Assembly (NCBI GenBank): GCA_914767715.1
Contig: OU612069.1
Location: 28,395,387 to 28,455,386 of the forward strand
DNA from: Membranipora membranacea
Taxonomy: Eukaryota; Bryozoa; Gymnolaemata; Cheilostomatida; Membraniporidae
Direction of reading: 5' to 3'
DNA length: 60,000 bases
In this document: positions 11,982-23,535 of the stretch, one piece after another
How positions within the stretch are numbered: position 1 is the stretch's first letter
Layout of the letters: every line of letters starts with the position of its first letter
The notes under the pieces: model-generated
The model's input: only the letters and a program-made list of their open reading frames with translations
What the model was told of the DNA's origin: nothing
The model's database searches: none
Position numbers and translations under genes: made by a program

Positions 11982-13457
11982 TACAGGCCCGTAGTTCTAA
12001 GGGAGGCAGGGACGCTCTGCCTCCCCTAGATTGCTGAATAGAGTGGTATCCTGCTCTCTCCATCTATTCCATGCCTTCTCTATCCTTTTTGCATTTTCTA
12101 TTCCGCATCCTCCCTTTTTATCTATTGTGGTTCCCAGGTATTTGAATGTTGATACCTGCGGCAGATCAGTTGAACCTTCTCCATCATACTTCTTCAATTC
12201 TATCCTTTGTAAGTTTCCGGCCGGTGGTAGATGTTCTGTCTTTGGCCTACTCACTTTTAATCCTGCATCTTCTAAACACACCCTCCAGTTCTCCAGTCTC
12301 TCTTCCATCCTCTCCCTAGTTTCATCGCAAAGAACAAGGTTGTCAGCAAACAGCATTGCCCACGGCGCGTCCTCCTGAATCTCATCGGTGATGACATCCA
12401 AGATCAATATGAAAAGGAAAGGGCTAAGTGCAGATCCTTGATGTAATCCTATTTCTATCTCAATCTCATCTGTTTCACCTACACTTGTCACAACTGATGT
12501 TTTGCAGTCCTTGTACATGTCTTTGATTGCACTCACATATGTCTCAGGAACTCCACGCTTCCTCAGACAGTACCAGATTAGGTCTCTAGGTACTGTATCA
12601 TACGCCTTCTCTAGGTCGACAAAAACCATATGTAAGTCCTTTTGATGCTCCCTCATCTTTTCCTGGAGTACTCTCAAACAAAACATGGGCTGTGTTGTTG
12701 ACTTCCTTTTCTGGAAGCCATACTGCCTGCCACTGATCTTACTCATTTCCCTTATCCTCGCCTCTATCACTTGCTCCCAGAGCTTTAGACAGTGACTGAG
12801 GAGTTTTATCCCTCTATAGTTTGAACAGTTTAGAGGATCTCCCTTTTGCTTATACAAAGGTGTGATTTTGCTTCTTCTCCATTCTGGTGGTATCCCATTT
12901 TCCTGTACATCTTGTAGTACAGCTGTCACCCAGGTCAAACCTGTCTGCCCAAGACTCTTCACTACCTTTATTGGGAATTCATCTGGTCCAGTTGCCTTTC
13001 TATTTTTCATCTTCTCTAACTGTATTTTGACTTCGGATTCGCTTATCAGCCTCATCGGTCCCTCTATTTCATCACTCCTCTGCAAGTCCTTCCTTCGATT
13101 TTTGGTGTTGAGCAACTAGTCAAAATATTCTCTTCATCCCTTCTTAATATCATCATCTCCACACAAGATTTTGCCCTCTCTATCCTTCACAAAGATCATC
13201 CTGTCTATGTCTTGAGACCTCCTTTTTCTGGTTTTGACAAGCTTATAGAGATTCTTTGGTCCATCGAGATCTTCATATAGCTTTTCATACCCCTTTTCCT
13301 TCGTTCTCTGCCACTCCTTAAAAGCATCACGTTTCTGTCCTACTGCTTCATATACCATTTGCTTATTATATGCCTTAAATTGCTCGGGGAGAAGCTTACT
13401 GGTGTTGCTTCGGACTTTTGCCTCCCCAACCACTTTCGTCTAAACTACGGCCCTGTA
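11982..13457. mobile_element. LINE fragment bounded by a 15-bp inverted repeat
   Basis: The reverse-transcriptase remnant sits between TACAGGCCCGTAGTT at 11,982 and its inverted counterpart ending at 13,457 (14 of 15 matching). Inverted termini are not expected of a LINE, so the fragment may lie inside a DNA-transposon-like or foldback element. No clear target duplication is visible; the right flank passes straight into the 38-bp satellite, which may have erased it. Confidence 0.5.
11997..13433 (-). pseudogene. Decayed non-LTR retrotransposon reverse transcriptase
   Basis: A 372-codon ORF (13,115 to 11,997) shows the reverse-transcriptase blocks of LINE elements in order: KATGPDEFPIKV, PLYKQKGDPLNCSNYRGIKL, FVDLEKAYDTVP, HQGSALSPFLF, the catalytic box, then FKYLGTTIDKKG. 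The normal FADD box reads FADN, so the second catalytic aspartate is lost. An upstream 99-codon ORF (13,433-13,134), containing KLYEDLDGPKNLYKLVK, belongs to the same protein but is separated from it by two in-frame stops. The 5' endonuclease region and the normal C-terminus are missing. The motif style suggests an RTE- or Jockey-like element; the clade is uncertain. It is an inactive relic. Confidence 0.88.
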
Positions 13458-14511
13458 ATATAACATGACACTGCACTGCACTGTATATTACTGTAATATA
13501 ACATGACATTGCACTGCACTGTATATTGCTGTAATATAACATGACATTGCACTGCACTGTATATTACTGTAATATAACATGACATTGCACTGCACTGTAT
13601 ATTACTGTAATATAACATGACATTGCACTGCACTGTATATTACTGTAATATAACATGACATTGCACTGAACTGTGTATTACTGTAATATAACATGACACT
13701 GCACTGCACTGTATATTACTGTAATATAACATGACATTGCACTGCACTGTATATTACTGTAATATAACATGACATTGCACTGCACTGTATATTACTGTAA
13801 TATAACATGACATTGCACTGAACTGTGTATTACTGTAATATAACATGACATTGCACTGCACTGCACTGTAATATAACATGACATTGCACTGCACTGTATA
13901 TTACTGTAATATAACATGACATTGCACTGCACTGTATATTACTGTAATATAACATGACATTGCACTGAACTGTGTATTACTGTAATATAATATGACATTG
14001 CACTGCACTGCACTGTAATATAACATGACATTGCACTGCAATGTATATTACTGTAATATAACATGACATTGCACTGCACTGTATATTACTGTAATGTAAC
14101 ATGACATTGCACTGCAAAGTATATTACTGTAATATAACATGACATTGCACTGCACTGTGTATTACTGTAATATAACATGACATTGCACTGCACTGTATAT
14201 TACTGTAATATAACATGACATTGCACTGCACTGTATATTACTGTAATGTAACATGACATTGCACTGCAAAGTATATTACTGTAATATAACATGACATTGC
14301 ACTGCACTGTGTATTACTGTAATATAACATGACATTGCACTGCACTGTATATTACTGTAATATAACATGACATTGCACTGCACTGTATATTACTGTAATA
14401 TAACATGACATTGCACTGCACTGCACTGTATATTACTGTAATATAACATGACATTGCACTGCACTGTATATTACTGTAATGTAACATGACATTGTACTGC
14501 ACTGTGTATTA
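13453..14511. repeat. 38-bp satellite array, about 27 copies
   Basis: Head-to-tail copies of a 38-bp unit built on CTGTAATATAACATGACATT followed by GCACTGCACTGTATATTA. Some units are shortened or carry an extra CACTG. Each unit boundary forms the palindrome ATATTACTGTAATAT. The array ends 52 bp upstream of the start codon of the unit-A TIR-TPR gene. A related single motif, TAACATGACATTGTG, occurs at about 11,927-11,941, on the other side of the LINE fragment, so the array may have grown from sequence at that insertion site. Confidence 0.95.
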
Positions 14512-14563
14512 GCTAGTTATAACTATTGAGCTGAGAGGTAATGACCTTGAAACACTTGTAAAT

Positions 14564-16133
14564 ATGGGATGTGGATCGAGCCTGTATTCAGCGTCAGCAC
14601 AAGTAGCTCAAGATCAACCAGCAGGTAATAATATAAATTTGGTACTGATATTTATCAGAGGCAGCTAAACAGTTAAACCAACAGGCAGCAATCAAAGCAA
14701 CATAGTTCAAAAACTTTTCAATTTGGCTCAATTACCTAACTCCACTTTAACGAAATCTGTTAGCTGTGTAATTTTACCACATTGATACTGATGATGTGAT
14801 ATTTGAGAATAAACAGTTGATTGTTTATATTGTAAGTTACCGTATATAGATGAGTGTCCCGTGCATTCTTGCGAGACCCTGCAGGTCCCTGTGACCACCT
14901 TGTGAGACTGTGTGTGTATCGGTCTCTGCTTGTGACTTGTAGACAGAAGCCCACACCCACCAGTGACTCAAACTGAAGAGGATCAATCTCCTTTAGCTCA
15001 AACACAGCAGAGCTCAGCATCAGCAGGTTAGACTCAACATATCTCTGATTAAATAATGTCATATTGGTTGATAATACGCACAAGTATATGAATGTGGTTT
15101 CTTGTAAGAACGTTGACAATATTCTTGGAACTCTTGGCTCAATGATACTCGTACAATATTAATATTTCATTGTTTGGCAATATAAGCATTGTCTCTTTTC
15201 GTTAATTGCAGAGAGCAAGCAGAAAATTATTGGACTTCATATACTGGCTATTCAAAAGTTCATCAAAGATCATCCACAAGTCGTAACTGAGCAGCTCACA
15301 ACATCCCAAATAAACAGGACAATTGTCAAACCAGACACATTAGGGACAAATGAACCTTACATTTATATACTGGTTGGTGTCAGTGATCAAGAAACAGGTT
15401 TGGCACTCTTATCTGAAGCCACAGTATTTGTGTCACATGCGTGGAGATACAACTTCTATGACGTTGTGGTAAGCGTCATGGAACAGTATGCAAGTAAAAA
15501 CCCTGATGCGTATTTCTGGTTTGATCTTTTTCACAAACAACCAAAATGAAGTCACCGATAAGGATTTTGACTGGTTCAGCTCGACATTTCGTAACAGTAT
15601 AAGAGAGATAGGTCAGGTACTACTTGTCCTCTCACCCTGGAACGATCCGATCCCTGTTCGCAGAGCGTGGTGCCTGTTTGAGATCCACAATGCTATCGAT
15701 GATTCCGAGGTGAAGTTATCGGTGGAGATTCCTCGTAAAGAGGTAAGGGAGCTGGTAGTAGGTGTAGTAAAGGATCCTAGTTGTGTAGTTCAGGCTTTGT
15801 CTGACATCCAGGCCCAGAAAGATCTTGAGCTAATATTTAAAGCCATAAGGGAGTCAGATGGGGATTTTCAAGAGTTAATCAGCAAATAAAGGATCGATTG
15901 AGATATTAGTATATTGACCAGTTAAATTTCTTCACAAAGAAGGCTCCAGATAACACCATACTGGTACTAAATAGTGCCCATGTGATGTGATCCTTCGGAT
16001 TCTATGATGAGGCTTTTCTCCATTATCAGAATGCTCTTCGTGTAGAGCTCGAATTACACGGTGAGAATCACATAAATGTGGTTTACTCATACGGTGGTAT
16101 AGCTAGTATGTACAGATTTAAAGGGGACATGCA
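14564..16133 (+). pseudogene. Unit A TIR-TPR gene, 5' part with lipidation-signal exon; broken
   Basis: Exon 1 (14,564-14,624) encodes MGCGSSLYSASAQVAQDQPA and ends at donor GCAG|GTAATA in phase 1. Gly2 and Ser6 fit N-myristoylation and Cys3 palmitoylation, so the family is probably membrane-anchored. Exon 2 starts at 15,212 after TTAATTGCAG in the matching phase. It encodes a leader, a TIR-like domain (VFVSHAWRYNFYD, then DAYFWFDLF, then LLVLSPWNDP and RAWCLFEIHNA) and the first TPR. Compared with unit C it has an extra T at 15,526-15,531, a missing G near 15,860, TGG to TAG near 15,907, CAA to TGA near 15,987, and a 7-codon in-frame deletion after residues AQK. At about 16,133 the gene runs into an inversion that carries its 3' half away. 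It is a pseudogene, but the only copy in the window with exon 1. Confidence 0.8.
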
Positions 16134-17397
16134 TCATGTCATTTTCAATGTCGACAATCTGGCAAAATTTCTTACTTGACTGTCTGTTCACGATATTTTG
16201 GTCATCTCAGGCCAAGCTGCCAAATAGACCGTCGTATGTCAGTGTAACAAGAGGCATCCGAATACATCTGCAATCGAGACATTTCATCTATATTTGAATG
16301 GCTAGTAATGACCAAGGGGGCATACATAAAGATTGAAATGAAACATGAAAAAAAATGAATGCCCAGGTGTTCCAAATTTTTTTGGTAGATGGGAGCAGGG
16401 GAATCGCGGAAAAGTGTAAATTAAACAATCTAAGGTCACAGGCTGTTTATCTAAGTCAAAATGCCAAACAATTTAAACTACCTCTACATAGCAGAAGTAT
16501 GATGCAGATAATTTCCTTCAATAAAAAAAAACTTTTATTCTGACAATCTTTGGATTATGTTGGGTCTACTGTTTGTCTGTCGGGCATTTAGTAGGCAGAA
16601 CATTTTTTTCTGCATGTTCATCAAAAGTATTTGTCGGTTCAAGTGAAGCCAAGACCATCCTCCAAAATTTTTTCTGCCCCTTCCCAAAAACAAATTGTTC
16701 TTCCGACCATGCCAACGAGCAAAAGGCATCTGCAAACAAATGTTCTGACCATCTTTAATACAAGACTCCTTACTGTGAACATACCCACCCCTAAACGACC
16801 GCCTAAACCCGCGATCGCCATCCTGAATGCTGTTAAGGGCTGGCGATGGTACAACCTTGAATTTTGCACACAGTTAATTTTTAATTGATCTAGACCTCTA
16901 CAGAGTGGTTTTCTAAATGTTAAAATGCTCTAAGTCCAGATGATTTCCAATTGAGGTACAGATTCGCACTCATACCTATAAAAAGGTGATAGGCTCTTAT
17001 TTTTTGTCGAATATTCATTTCAGCGCAAGTGACAAAACACCCCTCATACAGGAGACGCTTTCTCACATTTATAAATCTATCACGTCTATCCTTTGATGAG
17101 AACACTTTCTCTACTTGAGTTATTATTGCTGTTATTCCTAATCTAGTTTTTCTTTCATTGTTTGCAGGGCTAGCACCCGGTCAACAATACACAGTACATG
17201 CAGTGTTTTTTTAGAATATTCTGTTATCATACAATTTTTTAACCGCTGTTTACCAGATTTTATTTTACTTAGAGATATAGAGTTAGCCAGGTCACCAAAC
17301 AGCTTATGCGATGCACCCTTTACACAATTCCGAACAAGAAAAACGAACGCGACGTGAAAAGGCTATCCCAATGTTAATTCTCTAAATAATCATTGCT

Positions 17398-18190
17398 TTG
17401 TTTTCTAATATTGCCCAAACATTGTTTTCTATATTCATCAATGATACTTTGAAATTACCTCTTTTCTCTACTGTCAATGCCGATGATACTGCTTTTGTTG
17501 CCAAAAGCCACAACATTTTTCAATTGGAGCGATCTTACAATCTTGATCTCGGTGAGATAAACCAATGGTATGAGTCAAACAAAATGGTGATCAATACAAA
17601 AACATCACACTTACTTCTTTGTAATGCACCGGCCATCACCAAGTTGTCGTTATCGACTCCTGGTTCTAAACTCGAGGGACACACCAACACCAAACTCCTT
17701 GGATATGTGACCAGTGACACACTTACACCACCATATTGACTATATTTCAGAAAAGCTCAAAGCTAATCTTGCACTATTTCAGCATTGCAGATTTTGCACC
17801 GGAAGGAAAGCAGCAGTGACCTTTTACCACCATTTCATTTTCTGTTACCTAATCTATGGTAATCATATTTACGATAGCATAGCCCCTGCTCATTTAACAA
17901 ATCCATAAGTTTTACTACAGAAGCGGCTTTTAGGCTTATCGCCTTTGTACATTATATTTCAAAACATGTGATAGCTACACAGGAAACACAGATTTCCTGA
18001 AATCCTCATCAAACACTCATATGCAATCTTTCAATTGTATTTAATAGCCTTCCACAACACATCAGGATTACAAACAATTTGAAGGCATTTCGACAACACA
18101 CATTCATCTATTTCATAATCACATTCTATGTATTCAGCCGGAGGTCTATGGCTTCCATTTTTATTCTTTGATTTTCAATATTTCCCTTAC
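17398..18190 (+). pseudogene. LINE reverse-transcriptase C-terminal remnant (unit A, inverted)
   Basis: Two overlapping frames carry non-LTR reverse-transcriptase features: FINDTLKLPLF, the catalytic box as NADDTAFVA, the spacer INQWYESNKMVINTKTSHLL, then TKLLGYVTSD and, in the next frame, HIDYISEKLKANLALFQ and a FCYLIYGNHIYD segment. The remaining tail reads as NLKAFRQHTFIYF around 18,070-18,110. Frameshifts separate the parts. The order matches CR1/L2-like elements. The same remnant lies on the minus strand in units B and C, so it predates the tandem duplication and was inverted here with its surroundings. Confidence 0.7.
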
Positions 18191-18766
18191 TCTGGCACAT
18201 TGGGAAGGAAATCATTTTAATGATGAAGATTATTATGAGTAAAATAATCAATGTTGAAAACAAAATACTAGTTTATTAGGAGTCGTCTCCTTTACGTCAA
18301 TGAGGAGACAATTCTTTATCTACTATGGAATATTAGAGTATTAGAGAGACAAATAATGAAGTACAGGTTTTCAAATCTCATTTTATTAATAACAATAATA
18401 CAGAACAGCTTAATGCCAAAATAGGCAAATGCCACACGGCAGCCTTTATGATTCCTGAGAAATACTAAGAAATTAATCTAAATTAAAAGTGTGATTTATA
18501 GATAAAGTAAGAAAGACTTCATTTTCCTTTATTCAAACAATATAAAAACGAAAAATATATTACAGTTTAACATTTTTTTACACAGCACCATCAATTTAAA
18601 TGAGATAGTAGTGCTAGTGGGGGCTGCACAAGACACACTTCTCAATCTGTGTGCAATGGTGGATAAAAACGTATTTGTATAACTCTAGCAACCAAATAGT
18701 AAGGAACATTCATCTGCCGTTGGTGTGCGTGTGCGGTGTGTGGTATTGAAGAATGTAGGAGCTCTA

Positions 18767-19210
18767 TCATCCATCTCCCATCTGTTGTTTTAGCCGTATA
18801 ATATTTTGTCGTGATATTGCAACTGAGAGATGTTTCTCACCCAACACGATCTCTGTGATGGTCAGTGATTTGGTATAGTAATCAAGAGCCTTATCATATT
18901 CACCTATCCGTTTGTACACAATGGCCATGTTATTGTACGAGCAAGCTACATTAGAATGATTCTCACCTAAGTTGCCCAGTTCGTTTTTGAGGGCTTTGTG
19001 GTAATATTCCAGGCATTTATTATTGTCACCCTTTCTGCTGTACACTTCAGGTGATTTCTGGTAATAGTCCAAAGCTGTATCGATTTCACCTTTTTTGATG
19101 TAGGCATCAGCCATGTTATTGTAGGTGGAAGCCACATTAGGATGGTTATCACCTAGCAATCCGACTTTGATCACAAGTGATTTGTGATAATTTTCTAGAG
19201 CTTTATACAT
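18767..19210 (-). pseudogene. Unit A TIR-TPR gene, 3' TPR part displaced by inversion
   Basis: A 147-codon reading frame on the minus strand continues the TPR domain that stops at 16,133 on the plus strand (begins ALENYHKSLVIKVGLLGDNH). It contains about three 42-residue kinesin-light-chain-like TPRs and ends LKQQMGDG. Compared with unit C, 22 residues are missing after DYYQKS, removing half a repeat; unit B carries the same deletion. Separated from its promoter and TIR domain by the inversion, it cannot form the original protein. Confidence 0.85.
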
Positions 19211-19637
19211 GACATGACCATTTAAAGGGTATTTAAGTCTAAATTTTCAGTCGAATTGTTATAGTATAAGGAAACAACTATTTACTTGCTGATAAAGTTT
19301 CAAGCGCTCAGTTTTCAGATCATTTATATCTTTGTGATTTAAACTAGCTGCTCAGTTACCTTTGGAATTCCCAATCATATGCTTAGCAATTGTCAGAATT
19401 CCCATACAATGGAAAACCCTGAAAGGGGACTCCCCTTTCTTATCAAAACAAGCTTTATTAGCTAACCATCGTGCCCTGCAGTAATGCATCACAAGAGTGA
19501 CAATATGAATACAAGCATTGATTGATTAGCTTATCAGACAAGTTATAAACTGACTAGCAGTCACTTGTTACACATCACAAGGTGAAGTACAGGGTAAGAG
19601 TTAAGCTTCTAACAGGTAAATCTATTTATGAGCAGAA

Positions 19638-22600
19638 ATGGCAGCCTCAGCATCCAGTAAGAGTAAGCAGAGAGCAGCTGGAGTGATCTCCTGTGGTAAC
19701 TGCCTAGAAGTAGAAGGTTACCTAATCAATCCTGTCAAACTTCAGTGTGGACATATCTTCTGTGAGACGTGTCTAATAGATCATCATAAGAATCTACAGA
19801 TCCTCACCTGCTTTACATGCAAGTAAGTACATCTACTGTATCAGTAGTTATATCTGAAGTAAGTACAAAATCTTATTGCACTCATCCAATTTCTCGTTAG
19901 ACGCATGCTAGACAATGTAGTGCTTTTCTCATAGGCTAGCATTGAAATAGACTAGATTGAAATATCGGATGTCCCCTATGCTAACAAGTGAATACTTTTC
20001 CAGTACAAAACCTATGACTGATACTACCTCATGTATGTAGTGTAGCCAAAATGAGATGAATATGCAATCACTGTTGAATACCCATGACAATCGAACATTG
20101 ACTGTCCAATAACACAATCGTGTCCCAAGCCCCCTGAGACTGGCGTTTTGCTTTCAGGGAGGAATCGAGTGTCAGCATAGATGAGTTACCATCAGCTATG
20201 GGTGAGAAGGCAGCTTTCTGTGACTCGTGTGATATGAAAGGTGTATCTAAGATGTCAGCCATCACTTACTGCTCTCCTTGTGCTATGAAATTCTGTGCCA
20301 GGCATGAGCAGGTACATATAGGCTTACTAAAATTATTGTATCACATACATGTGTCATTATCTGCCTGGCAAGAAGGTTGAATCTACATGACATGACAGCT
20401 TCCATTCGCCAGTGGCTCTTGTGTCCTGTAGTCATCAGTTTTCTATTTCCTCTTGACCTAGACAAATAAAGCTGTACAATTTGCGTTGAATTAGTTATAG
20501 CACCAAATGGCCTCACATTGACTTATTATGCTGCAATGGTGTCCAATGGTGGATCCAAAACTTGACAGACACCTGTTTTACAGCATGAGTATTTTGTTTG
20601 GCCATTGACTGTGGATTAGATTGGATCTTCAGACACTTTCAGCTGCAAGGTCCAGCTCGTTTTGATCATAATATTTATACACCTAATCTAGAATATATCT
20701 ACGCTTTGGGATTGTCTTCTTCTGTCATTTATGGAGATAACTTCAACTTTGAATTTAAGCTGTGTCCAATCAAGGGATATGGGAATAGATCTATAGGGTA
20801 CAATTAATATAAGTTGCTGTGGCAAGTTACTGGGATGAGGTTTGTAAAATGCCAAAACAGTTCGATTTAACTTAGCTTTTTGTTACTCATAGAATGTGGT
20901 CATCACAATTTGATTGCTGTTGAGGATCTGGCTGACTTGGCCAAGTTTAAACTAGAGCCTTATAAGAAACAAGCTGAGGAGAAGTTTGAGAAATTGTCTG
21001 CTCTTGTTAAAGAAACGACTATTCAGATCAGCCAATGGGATGTTGATACAGAGGCTAACGTTAGGATTATACATCAGACTAGAGACGAGCAGGTAATATA
21101 CTTATATGTGTGATATTTACTTCTGAGGTTGTCTTATCATCAAGGTGCGCCAATCTTCCATTATTCCTATAACCATCGAGGGATCAGTTATCTTCTTATG
21201 CATACCTGAGTTCAGATAAGTGATTTTAAATTATGGACTGATATCTGAGATATTTTCAGAGGTTTTAGAATTCAGACAGATCGTTGCCAGCTATACAACG
21301 AAAATTGAAGCTGTCAAAGCTTTGAATCTTTGAATTTCTGAAATTTTAATCATCCTAAAAGAGTGTTAGGTTGTATCATACATTAAATTAAAGGAGGAAA
21401 AACTTGTGTTACCCTCTTATACATAAATCAGATAGAAGCCATCAGAGAGAAGTATGCAGATGTCGAGAAAGAATATGTGACTTCAAGGAAAGAGACTAAA
21501 CAGAAAATGACAGACTTTATAGAGACTGATGCCGGCCTTAAGTTGACTGAATTCAATATTCAGATGAAAAAGCTCAGAGAACTGATCTCAAAAAAACATC
21601 CGGTACGGAAATTATACTTCCTACATTGTGTGTGGCCTAGTCATGCATTTTGGAATGGGATAACTCTGAATCATTCCATTACCCCATTTGATGAGATCGG
21701 GTCGATCGATAAAAAGTTTGACCGCTTCTATGAGCAAACGGGCCAAACCAGAACCGTCTTATTTGTTTGTTTACATTTTAATTGCAGCATGCTTACATTT
21801 TCATGTACAATTTATTCCCGGTTGCGTTGCCATTTCAGTTTACATTTCAAGAAAGCAGTGACTTAGGCCTTCCTTCCCGCATTCTGTAGGCGGATTTGGT
21901 GACAGAGAAAGAAGAAATAAAGGCTGAGGTTCAAAAACTTGTGAAGTCTGATGTTCCAATTTTGATGGTGAAAGATCAAGTCAGAGTGTCTAAATCAGGT
22001 AATTAGCTTGCCTAAATATCCAAGTTGCTGTGTGACACATAACTAAATTCAGTCATTGAGTTTTGGTGATGACTTGATATCCCGATTCTAGGCTTCTGAG
22101 ACAATGAGATCAGCCCTATTTAACCCTCTCCTAAAATAACGCACTCTGGTATCAAGGGTATATATATACAGTGGTAAATTACTAGTTGTCTTATGGCAAC
22201 TGACCTATCCTAGTTGAGTGATGATCAGGCATAAATGAGGGTGTATGTATCTCTGCTAGTACTGAATATGATATACTGAAGGCTTGGTTTTTTTTCGATT
22301 AGATCCAAACTATCGAATAGCTGAGATAGTGCTTGACAAAGGTGATCCGATCTGCCTTGGAACCATACCCACTCCCACTGCACTTAACCTAGAGCAGACA
22401 ATATCAGTTCTTGGAAATCCTAATGCCGTCTGTCACCATAAAGGTTACACTTATGTTGGGACAAACGAAGATGGTGTTAAGCGAATAGACTCAGCCGGTA
22501 AAGTAGAATCATTCATCACTGGAATCGGAGCATATGTCACAAGCGTTAGAGCAAGCAGAGACAAACTTTATCTTCTCACACAACACCGAAGGCAAACGAA

Positions 22601-23535
22601 CAAGTTAATGCTGTACAATGAACAAGGTCAACATGTCCGATCTTTGGCCTATGGAGGGGCGTATAATAGTTGGGGCAATAAAATCTGCATTGTTCAAGAT
22701 GAAGTTATTGTAGCTGACCACACCAACCAACGACTCGGAGTGTATAGTCTGGATGGTGACTTGATCAGGCATGTCAAGTGTCCTCAGCTGCCTGCAACTG
22801 GCCACTTCAGTGTAGCAGAAGTCAACCAGGACACACTGATTGTGGCTTCAGATCAGGGGAGGATCTTCACTTTGAGCATGCAGACAGGTGGTGTAGGATG
22901 GACTTCATCTCACAAGCTCAAGGTCACAGCAGTTTTGGCTCTGAATCGAGAGACTGTTATTCTCACAGGGGCTCACTCTTATGGAGGCCAAAAAGAAGTC
23001 AATCTTCTCAACATCAATACAGGTAAATTAAGACAAAATCAAATGAGCTTCTCTGATTCATCAAGACAAACTGACCCTAAGAATCAATTGCCTTGGCTGA
23101 TTATAGGGGTTGACAAATGTGTTCGAAATATTAAAATCTTGTCGCAAAATGTGGCTACCAGATATACATATAATTATGTATTCCGTTTTCCAGAGAGGGC
23201 TTTGTGACTATTCATGACTACCTAATCTTCTAATCTTGTATTTATGTTAGATGTGATAACCCTGATGGACAGTTTAGGTACATGTGCTTCTTTTAATGCT
23301 CCATTAATGATTCAAGTCCCGTACTAAATAATGAGCAGTAATCTTTTGTGTAAATTTATAAATATAAAGTAGTGAGTGAAACTTTTATTTACTTACAGAC
23401 GCAACTACTGAGTTGAGGTGCGGACAAATGGCGCTGAGTGGTTATACATTTGATCTTTGTTCGCCTGAGGGCTCGCTCTTACTCATAACCGATCATTCTG
23501 ACGATGTACACAAACTCAAAATGCAGTTCGATTGA
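19638..23535 (+). pseudogene. Unit A RING/B-box/propeller gene lacking the B-box2 exon
   Basis: Exons match unit C: 19,638-19,822 (C3HC4 RING, Cys19 to Cys61), 20,158-20,311 (B-box1, AFCDSCDMKG), 20,893-21,092, 21,432-21,602 and 21,890-21,998 (coiled coil), 22,303-23,022 (beta-propeller) and 23,399-23,535 (last propeller strand, ending KMQFD). The 184-nt exon encoding B-box2 is deleted: intron sequence ATTTTGTTT joins directly to the TTTGGCCATTGACTG that lies after that exon in unit C, with TTGTTT shared at both edges. Skipping 184 nt breaks the frame, because exon 2 ends in phase 0 and the next exon begins in phase 1. All other exons remain open. A full-length product is unlikely; a short RING/B-box1 protein is possible. 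Confidence 0.8.

Larger units (their letters stand above)
16130..19213. other. 3.1-kb inverted segment within unit A
   Basis: This stretch is the reverse complement of unit C 34,681-37,735: 3' TPR coding sequence, 3' UTR and LINE remnant. Both edges rejoin sequence collinear with unit C: the TPR exon on the left (AAAGGGGACATGCAT) and the RING-gene upstream region on the right (GACATGACCATTTAAAG). It is therefore an inversion in place, not a transposition. Both breakpoints lie at ACATG motifs. The inverted segment retains about 40 bp (around 16,140-16,180) that unit C has lost, and unit B also has this sequence at 27,541-27,590. Confidence 0.85.

Noticed and set aside
12031-12378. Plus-strand ORFs opposite the LINE reverse transcriptase (also 12,862-13,119)
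   Set aside because: They are antisense shadows of the minus-strand reverse-transcriptase frame.
13445-14502. Short Cys/Tyr/Ile-rich ORFs within the 38-bp satellite
   Set aside because: They are translations of a non-coding tandem repeat.
13453-14511. Possible CRISPR-like array
   Set aside because: Units are directly adjacent with no unique spacers, and the context is eukaryotic. It is a satellite.
14760-15119. Minus-strand 119-codon ORF (LFNQRYVESNLLMLSSAVFE), repeated at 33,469-33,669
   Set aside because: It lies inside intron 1 of the TIR-TPR gene and is conserved between units because the intron was duplicated. No splice partners or promoter fit, so it is not called as a gene.
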